A stretch of 64,000 bases of DNA from Flavobacterium degerlachei. GTDB taxonomy: Bacteria; Bacteroidota; Bacteroidia; Flavobacteriales; Flavobacteriaceae. The notes below the pieces were generated by a model. The model ran no database searches. It worked only from the letters and a program-made list of their open reading frames with translations, and was not told where the DNA came from. The number at the start of each line of letters is the position of its first letter. Positions within the stretch are counted from its first letter, which is position 1. This document shows positions 36,915-45,160 of this stretch, in pieces. The stretch covers positions 1 through 64,000 of the forward strand of contig NZ_FNMV01000008.1 in the NCBI RefSeq assembly GCF_900106645.1. Reading direction: 5' to 3'. The translations under genes and the position numbers were made by a program.

Positions 36915-38015
36915 ATGAAAAATATAATTACTCAATTTTCAAGAATATTCGTTGGCTTACTATTCATAATCTCAGGATTAATAAAACTGAATGATCCAGT
37001 AGGTTTTTCTTATAAACTAGATGAATATTTCAGTGAACCTGTATTTAACATGCCTTTTCTGGTGCCATTAACTTTAGGACTTGCTTTATTTTTGGTCATT
37101 CTAGAAGTAGTATTGGGAGTAATGCTGCTCATTGGTTACAAATCAAAATTCACGATTTGGAGTTTATTATTAATGATTGTTTTTTTTACATTCCTAACCT
37201 TTTATTCTGCTTATTTTGATGTAGTTAAAGACTGTGGTTGCTTTGGTGATGCATTGCATCTTACACCTTGGCAATCCTTTACAAAGGACATTGTTTTATT
37301 ATTTTTTATTCTAATTCTATTCATAAACAAAAAATTAGTAAATCCTTTATTTGCAAATGCTATCCAAAACATAATTGCTTATGCGAGTATAATTCTATGT
37401 ATGTTCATGGCGGTTTGGGTACTCAATCACTTGCCAATAATTGACTTTAGAGCCTATAAAGTAGGTACTAATATTCAAAAAGGAATGGAAATTCCTGAAG
37501 GTGCTGAGAAATCAGTCGTTGAAATGATTTTCATTTACAATGTAAATGGAGTCGATACTGAGTTTACTGAAAAAGATTTAATGGCAATTCCAGAAGGTGC
37601 CACTTTTGTAGATAGAAAAGACAAAGTAATTACAGAAGGATATGTTCCTCCTATCCATGATTTCACTATGGTAAAAGAGGATTCCGATTATAAAGAAGAA
37701 TTGCTACAAGAGCCTAAATTGTTAATGTTCGTCACTTACGACTTGGCTACTCCCGAAGAGGGCGGAATGACTAAGTTGGAGAAATTAAATCAAGAAGCTA
37801 AAGCCAAAGGATATAAGGTTATAGGTATGACTGCTTCATCTCCGGAATTAATTGCCAAAGCACAAAAAAAATATGGTCTTACTTTCGACTATTATTTTTG
37901 CGACGGAACTACTTTAAAAACCATTGAAAGAGCGAATCCAAGTATAGTTGTTATTGAAAAAGGAACAATTAAACAAAAAGTGCATTATAACGACATTAAA
38001 AAACTGAAGCTATAA
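36915..38015 (+). CDS. BT_3928-like DoxX/MauE membrane protein with thioredoxin-like C-terminal domain
   Basis: The 366-residue protein has a DoxX-like four-helix membrane part (about 1-140, FVGLLFIISGLIKLNDPVGF) with the paired cysteines of KDCGCFGDAL (C107, C109). A further membrane helix lies at about 150-170. Residues about 265-360 look like a thioredoxin/AhpC fold (PKLLMFVTYD, VIGMTASSPE, the cis-proline segment NPSIVVIEKG). The CxxC is replaced by DLATPEEGG. It starts 14 bases after the DUF1599 gene, so the two are co-transcribed. A redox-relay role is inference. Confidence 0.8.
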   Translation: MKNIITQFSRIFVGLLFIISGLIKLNDPVGFSYKLDEYFSEPVFNMPFLVPLTLGLALFLVILEVVLGVMLLIGYKSKFTIWSLLLMIVFFTFLTFYSAYFDVVKDCGCFGDALHLTPWQSFTKDIVLLFFILILFINKKLVNPLFANAIQNIIAYASIILCMFMAVWVLNHLPIIDFRAYKVGTNIQKGMEIPEGAEKSVVEMIFIYNVNGVDTEFTEKDLMAIPEGATFVDRKDKVITEGYVPPIHDFTMVKEDSDYKEELLQEPKLLMFVTYDLATPEEGGMTKLEKLNQEAKAKGYKVIGMTASSPELIAKAQKKYGLTFDYYFCDGTTLKTIERANPSIVVIEKGTIKQKVHYNDIKKLKL

Positions 38016-38079
38016 ATAAGTCGGAAAAAGGGTTTGCCATTAGGACTTCATGAAAATTAACTTTCGACTAAGATAATAA

Positions 38080-39156
38080 ATGCTAAAATACTTTCTAAAT
38101 AAAATTGGCTATGCGCTGCTTACTCTATACGGAGTGATTACGGTGATATTCTTCTTGTTCAACGTTTTGCCAGGCGATCCTGCGAGAATGATGCTAGACC
38201 AGAATGAAAATTCGGAACAATTAGCTTTGATAAAGAAAAAGTATGGTTTTGACAAACCCATTTCAACACAATATTTATATTATCTCAATGACCTTTCTCC
38301 TATTTCCATTCACAGCAATAATGAATCGGATTACACTTATTTGAGCGAGGGAAAATACAATGCAGCTCCGCTATTTAGCATCGGACATAATCAACTTGTA
38401 ATCAAAACGCCCTATTTGAGGGAAAGCTTCCAGAAAAGCGGTAAAAAAGTATCTGAAATAATTGCTAACACCCTACCTAATACGGCTATATTAGCTCTTT
38501 TTGCAATTGTGATTGCCATTGTTTTTGGAATTATTTTCGGTATCATTTCGGCTTTATATAAAGATACCTGGATCGATCGGGTAATTGCGTTAGTAAGTAC
38601 TCTGGGAATGAGCATACCTTCTTTTTTCAGTGCCATTTTGTTTGCATGGCTGTTTGGTTTTGTATTACAAAAATACACACACTTAAATATGACGGGAAGT
38701 TTATATGAGGTAGATGATTTTGGTGAGGGTAGTTATATACAATGGAAAAATATTGTACTGCCAGCAATTGTGCTGGGAATTCGTCCATTGGCAGTTGTCA
38801 TCCAATTGATGCGAAACTCCTTATTAGAAACTTTTGGACAAGATTACATTCGTACTGCTCGAGCCAAAGGTTTATCTGAGTTTCAAATCATTAGAAAACA
38901 TGCTTTAAAAAATTCCCTAAACCCAGTTGTAACTGCAATTTCTGGATGGTTTGCTTCCATGCTAGCCGGAGCGGTTTTTGTAGAATTTATTTTTGGATGG
39001 AATGGATTGGGGAAAGAAATTGTCGAAGCATTAAATAATTTGGACTTACCTGTAATTATGGGTTCTGTGCTTATAATTTCGACCACTTTTGTAGCAATAA
39101 ACATTCTAGTCGACATCATTTACGCCTATTTAGATCCTAAAATCAGACTTTCTTAG
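38080..39156 (+). CDS. ABC transporter permease, DppB/OppB type
   Basis: The 358-residue protein has about six membrane segments. The N-terminal signature is FFLFNVLPGDPARMMLDQN and the permease EAA loop is IRTARAKGLSEFQIIRKHALKNS. It resembles the first permease of peptide/nickel importers. An enlarged loop lies between the first and second segments (about 55-125). No ATPase, second permease or binding protein is adjacent, so its partners must be encoded elsewhere. Confidence 0.88.
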   Translation: MLKYFLNKIGYALLTLYGVITVIFFLFNVLPGDPARMMLDQNENSEQLALIKKKYGFDKPISTQYLYYLNDLSPISIHSNNESDYTYLSEGKYNAAPLFSIGHNQLVIKTPYLRESFQKSGKKVSEIIANTLPNTAILALFAIVIAIVFGIIFGIISALYKDTWIDRVIALVSTLGMSIPSFFSAILFAWLFGFVLQKYTHLNMTGSLYEVDDFGEGSYIQWKNIVLPAIVLGIRPLAVVIQLMRNSLLETFGQDYIRTARAKGLSEFQIIRKHALKNSLNPVVTAISGWFASMLAGAVFVEFIFGWNGLGKEIVEALNNLDLPVIMGSVLIISTTFVAINILVDIIYAYLDPKIRLS

Positions 39157-39221
39157 TCCTCCTAATTGGAAATTTTTGATCATTTTAAAAATAAAATTAT
39201 AAAAAGTAGGAGAAAAGCTCT
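39154..39221 (+). ncRNA. Possible degenerate copy E of the repeat RNA-like element
   Basis: It starts TAGTCCTCCTAATTGGAAAT and ends AGGAGAAAAGCTCT. CTCCT can pair with AGGAG, and an A/T hairpin fills the centre. It lacks the AGCCC core of the other copies and overlaps the permease stop codon (the TAG). It may be a remnant or a chance match. Confidence 0.25.
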
Positions 39222-39343
39222 CGATGCTGTACTTACTACAACGATTTCAATTTTCATTTCCTCACTAAAACCGGACGTTTTGTGATTTCGGACCCGCAAA
39301 TCCAAAAAAAAACAATCTATAATCGTCAATCAAATTGTTTGTT

Positions 39344-39351
39344 TAACTTTG
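39344..39351 (+). promoter_or_regulatory. -7 box, candidate promoter of the thioredoxin-like gene and tpiA
   Basis: TAACTTTG matches the consensus and lies 16 bases before the start codon. No TTG at 19 bases is seen. Confidence 0.45.
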
Positions 39352-39366
39352 TTTAAAATATAAAAA

Positions 39367-39861
39367 ATGAAAAAAATATTTGCTTTATTTATTGCATTCG
39401 CTACGTTTTCTTGTACTAATGCCAAAAAAAATAGTTTTTCAAAAGAAGCTTTGTCAGAAACATTACTGACTACTGCTGGAAGTCAAATTGCTTTTCAAGA
39501 CATTTTAAAGAAGCATGAAGGAAAAACTTTAGTAATTGAGGTTTGGGCTTCTTGGTGTGGTGACTGTATCAAAGCAATGCCAAAGATGAAAGAACTACAA
39601 GCAAATAATCCTGACGTTGCCTTTGTCTTTATCTCTATGGACAAAACTGCTGACAAATGGGAAATTGGAATCGATAAGCATCAACTTGTAGGCGACCACT
39701 ATATGGCAAATGACCAGATGAAAGGGGTATTTGCAAACGCCATTGACCTAGATTGGATCCCCCGATATATCATTGTAGACAAAACTGGTAAAATTGCCTT
39801 ATATCGTGCGATAGAAACTGATTTTGACAAAATCAATAAGACCTTAAAAAAATTAAAATAA
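39367..39861 (+). CDS. TlpA-like thioredoxin-fold lipoprotein
   Basis: The 164-residue protein has a lipoprotein signal (ATFSC, C16). A thioredoxin fold follows with the redox motif WCGDC (C64, C67) and a late cis-proline (WIPRYIIVD). It is exported and membrane-anchored, so it probably reduces periplasmic disulfides or supports cytochrome maturation. tpiA follows after 39 bases. Confidence 0.87.
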   Translation: MKKIFALFIAFATFSCTNAKKNSFSKEALSETLLTTAGSQIAFQDILKKHEGKTLVIEVWASWCGDCIKAMPKMKELQANNPDVAFVFISMDKTADKWEIGIDKHQLVGDHYMANDQMKGVFANAIDLDWIPRYIIVDKTGKIALYRAIETDFDKINKTLKKLK

Positions 39862-39900
39862 AGAACTAAAAACGAATAACTAAACATAACACGAACTGAA

Positions 39901-40653
39901 ATGAGAAAGAAGATTGTAGCTGGAAACTGGAAAATGAATAAAAATGCAGAGCAAACTGAGGATTTATTAAATGAATTAATCGAGAAAATGCCAACGGAGA
40001 CTGACGTACAAGTAATCGTAGCACCTACTTTTGTAAACTTGGCTTCAGCAGTAGACCATTTAGAATTTATTAATATTGATGTAGCAGCACAAAATGTACA
40101 TCAAGCTGAAAGTGGCGCTTTTACAGGAGAAATCTCTGCTGACATGTTGAAAAGTGTTGGTGTTGACATAGTGATCCTTGGGCATTCAGAGCGTAGAGCT
40201 ATCTTTAATGAAACTGATGCTTTGATAGCTAACAAAGTAAGTACTGCATTAGAACATGATATGACAGTGATCTTTTGTTTTGGAGAGGAGTTAAAAGACC
40301 GTCAATCAAAAAATCATTTTAATGTTGTTGAAAACCAATTGAGAGATGGCTTGTTTCATATTGAAGCAAAAGACTGGGCTTATATAGTATTGGCATACGA
40401 GCCAGTATGGGCTATAGGAACAGGTGAAACTGCATCACCTGAGCAAGTACAAGAAATGCATGAATTTATCAGAGAAACAGTTCGTAAAAATTTTGGAGCT
40501 GATATCGCTGACAATGTTTCTATACTTTACGGTGGTAGTGTAAAACCAGACAACGCTAAAGAAATCTTTTCTAACCCTGATGTAGACGGAGGTCTTATTG
40601 GCGGAGCTGCACTAAAATCAGATGATTTCATTGCAATCGTTAATGCAATTTAA
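39901..40653 (+). CDS. tpiA: Triosephosphate isomerase
   Basis: This glycolytic enzyme interconverts dihydroxyacetone phosphate and glyceraldehyde 3-phosphate. The 250-residue TIM barrel has AGNWKMNK with K11, the electrophile H95 (LGHSERR) and the catalytic base E167 (AYEPVWAIGTG). The phosphate loops LYGGSV and GLIGGAAL are present. Length is normal. A strong terminator follows. Confidence 0.97.
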   Translation: MRKKIVAGNWKMNKNAEQTEDLLNELIEKMPTETDVQVIVAPTFVNLASAVDHLEFINIDVAAQNVHQAESGAFTGEISADMLKSVGVDIVILGHSERRAIFNETDALIANKVSTALEHDMTVIFCFGEELKDRQSKNHFNVVENQLRDGLFHIEAKDWAYIVLAYEPVWAIGTGETASPEQVQEMHEFIRETVRKNFGADIADNVSILYGGSVKPDNAKEIFSNPDVDGGLIGGAALKSDDFIAIVNAI

Positions 40654-40672
40654 AATATAAAAGCAGTTTTAT

Positions 40673-40706
40673 AAAAAAGCGATAATTCATTTTATCGCTT
40701 TTTTTG
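40673..40706 (+). terminator. Terminator of tpiA
   Basis: AAAAAAGCGATAA pairs with TTATCGCTTTTTT around a 6-base loop and is followed by a T-run. Confidence 0.9.
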
Positions 40707-40736
40707 TTTTTATATTATTCAATAAAAGAGAAAGAG

Positions 40737-40744
40737 TACCTTTG
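40737..40744 (+). promoter_or_regulatory. -7 box, candidate promoter of prmA
   Basis: TACCTTTG followed by C lies 15 bases before the prmA start and just after the tpiA terminator, where a promoter is needed. No TTG at the usual distance. Confidence 0.5.
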
Positions 40745-40758
40745 CAAAAAAAATAAAC

Positions 40759-41592
40759 ATGTCAAACATTTATATAGGATACCATTTTAATATTGAACCA
40801 AAGGAACTGGGATCAGAAATATTAATTGCCGAATTAGGCGAAAAAGCATTTGAAAGCTTTACAGAAACCGCAACGGGTATTTCTGCCTTTGTGCAAAAAG
40901 ACTTATGGGACGAGACTATTCTTGAGGATATTCATATTTTAAATTCGGAAGAATTTAAGATTGATTATACTTTCGAAGAGATAGACCAAGTCAACTGGAA
41001 TGAAGAATGGGAAAAGAATTTTGAACCTATAGATGTAGAAGGAAACTGTCACGTACGTGCTCCTTTTCATCCAAAAACTGATGCTGAATTTGACATTCTT
41101 ATCGAACCAAAAATGAGCTTTGGAACGGGTCACCATGAGACAACACACATGATGATTCAACATTTATTAGAAACAGATGTTACGGGAATGAAAGCGCTTG
41201 ATATGGGTTGTGGAACAGCAATTTTAGCAATTCTAACTGAAATGAAAGGCGCACAACCAATCGATGCTATTGATATTGATAACTGGTGTTATTTAAATTC
41301 AATAGAAAACGCAGAACGCAATGATTGTCATCATATTACTGTTTATGAAGGTGATGCCGAATTGTTGAAAGGAAAAAAATACGATTTGATTATTGCTAAC
41401 ATTAACCGCAATATTTTATTGAATGACATGCAAAGTTATGTTGATTGTTTGAACCCAAAAGGAACACTTCTTTTAAGTGGTTTTTACGAGCAAGACATCC
41501 CTTTTATTGACGCCTCTTGCACTGAAAAAGGTTTAAAATATGTTAAAAAGTTCGAAAGAAACAATTGGGTTTCATTAAAATACGTAAATTAG
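40759..41592 (+). CDS. prmA: Ribosomal protein L11 methyltransferase
   Basis: This SAM-dependent enzyme trimethylates L11. The 277-residue protein has an N-terminal L11-binding domain. The catalytic domain has PKMSFGTGHHETTHMM, the SAM motif ALDMGCGTAILAI and the post-motif DLIIANINRNIL. clpS follows downstream after a gap of about 220 bases holding a stem-loop. Confidence 0.95.
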   Translation: MSNIYIGYHFNIEPKELGSEILIAELGEKAFESFTETATGISAFVQKDLWDETILEDIHILNSEEFKIDYTFEEIDQVNWNEEWEKNFEPIDVEGNCHVRAPFHPKTDAEFDILIEPKMSFGTGHHETTHMMIQHLLETDVTGMKALDMGCGTAILAILTEMKGAQPIDAIDIDNWCYLNSIENAERNDCHHITVYEGDAELLKGKKYDLIIANINRNILLNDMQSYVDCLNPKGTLLLSGFYEQDIPFIDASCTEKGLKYVKKFERNNWVSLKYVN

Positions 41593-41624
41593 TACAATAA
41601 ATTTTTTGGGTGATAGTAAAAACT

Positions 41625-41668
41625 AGCAGCCTTCAATTTTGCATAAAAATTCAATTAGCAAGGCTGCT
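41625..41668 (+). other. Nested stem-loop between prmA and clpS
   Basis: AGCAGCCTT (41625-41633) pairs with AAGGCTGCT (41660-41668), and an inner AATTTT/AAAATT stem lies in the loop. No T-tract follows, so it is not a canonical terminator. It could be a leader structure of clpS or a 3' processing hairpin of prmA. Confidence 0.4.
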
Positions 41669-41809
41669 CCAATTAAGAATAAATTCAGCAAAGAAAATTA
41701 GAATTATAAAGAGTATAACACTGTATTTAAAACCCACAAAATTTTACTTTTTGAATAATAAAAAACAAGTCAAACTATATTTTTATTTAAATCCCAAAAT
41801 TATTTAAAG

Positions 41810-42085
41810 ATGAGTACAAAAGAAAAAACAAGAGAAAAGGTCAGCTTAAAAGAAGCTCCATCGATAAATAACGAGATTATTGTTTATAACGATGATGTTA
41901 ACACTTTTGACCATGTCATAAATACCCTTATGCGTGTTTGTGAACATACACCAGAACAAGCAGAGCAATGTTCTTTAATAGTACATTACAATGGAAAATG
42001 TACTGTAAAAACTGGACCTCTTGACAAATTGAAACGTCAATGCAGCCAATTGCTTGCAGCAGGATTAAGTGCTGAAATTGTTTAA
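41810..42085 (+). CDS. clpS: ATP-dependent Clp protease adaptor ClpS
   Basis: This 91-residue adaptor delivers N-degron substrates to ClpAP. It shows the family core EIIVYNDDVNTFDHVI, MRVCEHTPEQAEQCSLIVHYNG and the C-terminal LKRQCSQLLAAGLSAEI. The first 25 residues are a flexible, charged tail. Two hairpins with T-runs follow it. Confidence 0.93.
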   Translation: MSTKEKTREKVSLKEAPSINNEIIVYNDDVNTFDHVINTLMRVCEHTPEQAEQCSLIVHYNGKCTVKTGPLDKLKRQCSQLLAAGLSAEIV

Positions 42086-42098
42086 AATCAAACAATAA

Positions 42099-42120
42099 CC
42101 TCGTTTAAGAGGATTTTTTT
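42099..42120 (+). terminator. First hairpin after clpS
   Basis: CCTC (42099-42102) pairs with GAGG (42109-42112), followed by T-rich sequence. The stem is short, so efficiency is uncertain. Confidence 0.5.
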
Positions 42121-42132
42121 TGACGATAATTT

Positions 42133-42184
42133 AAAAAACATTCTAATTTATTCTATATTTGAATAAATTAGAATGTTTTTTTTT
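42133..42184 (+). terminator. Strong terminator of clpS overlapping the next gene's start region
   Basis: A 21-base-pair stem (AAAAAACATTCTAATTTATTC at 42133-42153 with its complement at 42161-42181), 7-base loop and T-run ends 1 base before the desaturase ATG at 42185. The loop contains TATATTTG (42154-42161), a match to the -7 promoter box. Confidence 0.75.
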
Positions 42185-43456
42185 ATGGAAGAATATGGTA
42201 AAATATTAATTATCGCGATGCCTCTTTTTTTGGTATTAATTATTATTGAAAAAATTTATGGCTTATACAAAGGAGAAGACACTGTTCCTTTAATGGATGG
42301 TGTATCAAGTGTTAGTTCTGGCATCACAAATGCCGTAAAAGATGTCCTAGGTCTAAGTATCACCTTTATTTCATATGACTGGATGGTATCAAAAATAGGA
42401 TTATTTACTTTAGAAGCTGATGTGCTTACATACCTTGTTGCTTTTGTCATTATCGATTTTTACGGCTATTGGAATCATCGCATAGCACATCAAGTTAATT
42501 TTTTCTGGAATAAACATGCCGTGCATCACAGCAGCGAAGAATTTAACCTTGCTTGTGCTCTCAGACAGTCCATCTCTACTTTCGTAAATCTCTTTACTTT
42601 TATATTGATTCCTGCTGCTTTAATAGGTATACCAGCCAAAGTTATCATCATAACACTACCTATTCAATTATTCTTACAGTTCTGGTACCATACAAAGCAC
42701 ATTAAAAAAATGGGGGTTTTAGAAAAAATATTAGTTACTCCATCCCATCATCGCGTACATCATGCGATAAATGCCGAATATATTGATAAAAACCATGGGC
42801 AGATCTTTATATTATGGGACAAATGGTTCGGTACTTTTCAAGAAGAGTTAGAAACGGTACCTCCAGTATTTGGAATCACAAGGCCTGCTAGTACCTGGAA
42901 TCCTATAAAGATTAATTTTCAACATCTAGAGTTATTGATTTCTGATGCTTGGAGAGCTGAAAAATGGAAAGACAAGTTTACCATCTGGTTTAAACCAACA
43001 GGCTGGCGTCCGGAAAATTTTGAAGAAAAATACCCTGTAAATAAAATCTCCAATGTTTACAACTTTGAAAAATATGGCACTAAAAACTCGTTAAAACTAA
43101 CGTATTGGTCAGTTGCACAAGTGCTGATTACCTTAATTATTGTTGCCTTTTTATTCAATAATATAGGGAACATTGGTTTACCTAATATCTTTATTTATGG
43201 TTCATTTATCTTTTTAACCATTTATAGTTATTCTGAATTAATGGATAAAAGTAGATTCTCTATTTATTGGGAAAGCTTCCGATTTTTAACCGCTATTGCT
43301 ATTCTTGTTTATTTTGGAGACTGGTTTGGTCTAAATTCATTTTTCCCTTTTGCCAATTATCTAATTTTCGGATACCTCCTATTTTCGCTACTAATCAACT
43401 TCTATTTTGTTTTTTTTGAATTCAGAGAAAAAGAGGAAATACTTATTAATTCATAG
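42185..43456 (+). CDS. Sterol desaturase / fatty-acid hydroxylase superfamily protein
   Basis: The 423-residue multipass membrane di-iron oxidase has the histidine clusters H98-x3-H102 (HRIAH), HAVHH at 111-115, HHRVHH, and the later NHGQIFILWDKWFGT. Extra membrane segments at the C-terminus (about 310-415) make it longer than minimal members. It probably oxidises a lipid. I reject the in-frame ATG at 42173 because it lies within the clpS terminator stem. The lysoplasmalogenase gene follows after 8 bases, which suggests a shared role in ether or alkyl lipids. Confidence 0.82.
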   Translation: MEEYGKILIIAMPLFLVLIIIEKIYGLYKGEDTVPLMDGVSSVSSGITNAVKDVLGLSITFISYDWMVSKIGLFTLEADVLTYLVAFVIIDFYGYWNHRIAHQVNFFWNKHAVHHSSEEFNLACALRQSISTFVNLFTFILIPAALIGIPAKVIIITLPIQLFLQFWYHTKHIKKMGVLEKILVTPSHHRVHHAINAEYIDKNHGQIFILWDKWFGTFQEELETVPPVFGITRPASTWNPIKINFQHLELLISDAWRAEKWKDKFTIWFKPTGWRPENFEEKYPVNKISNVYNFEKYGTKNSLKLTYWSVAQVLITLIIVAFLFNNIGNIGLPNIFIYGSFIFLTIYSYSELMDKSRFSIYWESFRFLTAIAILVYFGDWFGLNSFFPFANYLIFGYLLFSLLINFYFVFFEFREKEEILINS

Positions 43457-43464
43457 AACAAAAC

Positions 43465-44136
43465 ATGAAAAAAGAATTATTATTAAAAAGCTATATTGGT
43501 ATAAGCGCTGCTTACCTTTTAATTATACTTTTAGGTCAAGAACAGATTGCTTGGTTCTTAAAACCATTCTTACTACCATTTCTATTGCTAGCGGTTTATT
43601 TTAGTGGCAACTTTCCGTCAAAAAAATTCCTTTTAATTGCCTTAGCTTTTTCATGGATTGGAGATATCATTCTCCTTTTTGCAGATCAACATGAGCTGTT
43701 TTTCATAGTGGGACTAATTGCCTTTTTGATATCACATATTGTTTACATATTACTTTTTAACAAGCAGTTAAAATACAAAAACAGAAAAAACAAAGCAATA
43801 TTCTGGATTGGTGTTACCTGTATAATTGTATATTTATTTACAATGATTTCTATTTTACTGCCAAGTTTAGGCGATTTAACCATACCTGTTTTTGTTTATG
43901 CCTTAGTTATTTCAACTATGTTATTATTTGCCTTAAAAGGCTTTTTAAACTGGGAAGAGCCTGGAAATTGGTATATTCTGATTGGTGCAATTGCTTTTAT
44001 AAGTTCCGATAGTATTTTAGCCTTTAATAAATTTTATGCTCCTATTGTACTGAGTTCTTTTTTAATTATGATCACTTATTTAATTGCTCAATACTTAATT
44101 GTAGTTGGAATTTTAAAATTAAATAAAAAAAAATAG
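43465..44136 (+). CDS. Lysoplasmalogenase family protein (YhhN/TMEM86)
   Basis: The 223-residue protein has about eight membrane helices and the YhhN hallmarks SWIGDIIL (D67) and SSDSILAFNKF (D182). Members hydrolyse the vinyl-ether bond of lysoplasmalogens. It is probably co-transcribed with the preceding desaturase-like gene. Its stop codon lies within the terminator stem. The divergent relative at 15408-16103 lacks both aspartates. Confidence 0.82.
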   Translation: MKKELLLKSYIGISAAYLLIILLGQEQIAWFLKPFLLPFLLLAVYFSGNFPSKKFLLIALAFSWIGDIILLFADQHELFFIVGLIAFLISHIVYILLFNKQLKYKNRKNKAIFWIGVTCIIVYLFTMISILLPSLGDLTIPVFVYALVISTMLLFALKGFLNWEEPGNWYILIGAIAFISSDSILAFNKFYAPIVLSSFLIMITYLIAQYLIVVGILKLNKKK

Positions 44137-44164
44137 CATTTCCTTTTTTAAGAAAATGCTATTT
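44125..44164. terminator. Bidirectional terminator between convergent genes
   Basis: AAATAGCATTT (44131-44141) pairs with AAATGCTATTT (44154-44164), with A and T runs on either side, so it can serve both the lysoplasmalogenase and the YeeE-type gene. Confidence 0.75.
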
Positions 44165-44185
44165 ATACTATTGATATTCAAACTG

Positions 44186-44599
44186 CTAATGAGGTAATTT
44201 ATCTTTAAAGACTCCATATAGATAGGTTCCAAACAAAGCTCCAAAAAGTACAATAAGAATACTCCAGAAACCTGCTCCTAATAATATATAAATAGGCCCA
44301 GGGCAAGCACCTACTAATGCCCAACCTAGTCCGAATAGAATACCTCCAACCCAGTAACGGATTGATCCAGGTTCTTTATCTGCAATTTCAATGGGTAAAC
44401 CTTTGATGTCTTTTATATTATTTCTTTTTATAATCTGAATTCCAATAATCCCAGTACCTATTGCTACCATAATTATTCCATACATATGGAAGGATTGAAA
44501 CTGGAACATTTCATAAATTCGATACCAAGAAACTGCTTCCGACTTTGTTAATACAATTCCGAAAACAAAACCAACTAATAAATATTTTAATACTTTCAT
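44186..44599 (-). CDS. YeeE/YedE-type transporter, second half (DUF6691-like)
   Basis: The 137-residue protein has four membrane segments. Motif GWALVGACPGPIYILLG carries one conserved cysteine, as in the second half of YeeE/YedE thiosulfate/sulfur importers. It starts 3 bases after the partner gene and is translated with it. In full-length relatives the two halves are fused. Confidence 0.85.
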   Translation of the reverse strand: MKVLKYLLVGFVFGIVLTKSEAVSWYRIYEMFQFQSFHMYGIIMVAIGTGIIGIQIIKRNNIKDIKGLPIEIADKEPGSIRYWVGGILFGLGWALVGACPGPIYILLGAGFWSILIVLFGALFGTYLYGVFKDKLPH

Positions 44600-44602
44600 T
44601 TT

Positions 44603-45160
44603 CTAAAAAATTAATGGGAATATAAAATAAGCCATAATTAAACCACCAATAAAAAAGCCAATTACCGCTTTTAAAGAAGGGACTTGTAGATTACTCAATC
44701 CAGAAATGGCATGTCCAGAGGTACATCCACCAGCATAACGCGTTCCAAAACCAATAAGAAGACCACCTACAAGCAGTATCAGAATTCCTTTAAGAGATTG
44801 AAAAACAGCATTGCCAAACAGAGCATCAGGAACTAACTTGCCGTTTGGTGCATCTATTCCGAAATGCGCTAATTGTTCAATAGTTTTTGGGTTTATGTCA
44901 ACATTTGACGGATCACTCATAAAATTAACCGCCACAAAACCACCCAACATAGCACCTGCGACAACAACTAAATTCCATCGTTGTTCTTTCCAGTCAAAGT
45001 CAAAAAAAGCAGTACGCTTCCCAGCTCCCATTATCGTACACATAGAACGCAAGTTTGATGACATTCCAAAACTTTTTCCGAAATAAATTAGGCAAAGCAT
45101 AATTAATCCAATCAAAAAACCAGATACATACCAAGGCCATGTTTGAAAAACAATATCCAT
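44603..45160 (-). CDS. YeeE/YedE-type transporter, first half
   Basis: The 185-residue membrane protein has about five segments. The motif GTRYAGGCTSGHAISGLSNL carries the conserved cysteine of YeeE/YedE proteins. With the next gene it would form a complete sulfur-compound transporter. No rhodanese, TusA or SoxYZ gene is beside it. A TACTTTTAC stretch upstream resembles the -7 box but lacks the final G. Confidence 0.87.
   Translation of the reverse strand: MDIVFQTWPWYVSGFLIGLIMLCLIYFGKSFGMSSNLRSMCTIMGAGKRTAFFDFDWKEQRWNLVVVAGAMLGGFVAVNFMSDPSNVDINPKTIEQLAHFGIDAPNGKLVPDALFGNAVFQSLKGILILLVGGLLIGFGTRYAGGCTSGHAISGLSNLQVPSLKAVIGFFIGGLIMAYFIFPLIF

Noticed and set aside
41610..41807. 65-residue open frame between prmA and clpS
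   Set aside because: It begins with GTG, is very rich in Lys, Ile and Leu as expected of AT-rich noncoding DNA, and overlaps the stem-loop at 41625-41668. No motif is present.
42173..42184. Upstream ATG of the desaturase gene (MFFF start)
   Set aside because: It lies within the 3' arm and T-run of the clpS terminator. The ATG at 42185 gives a normal N-terminus.
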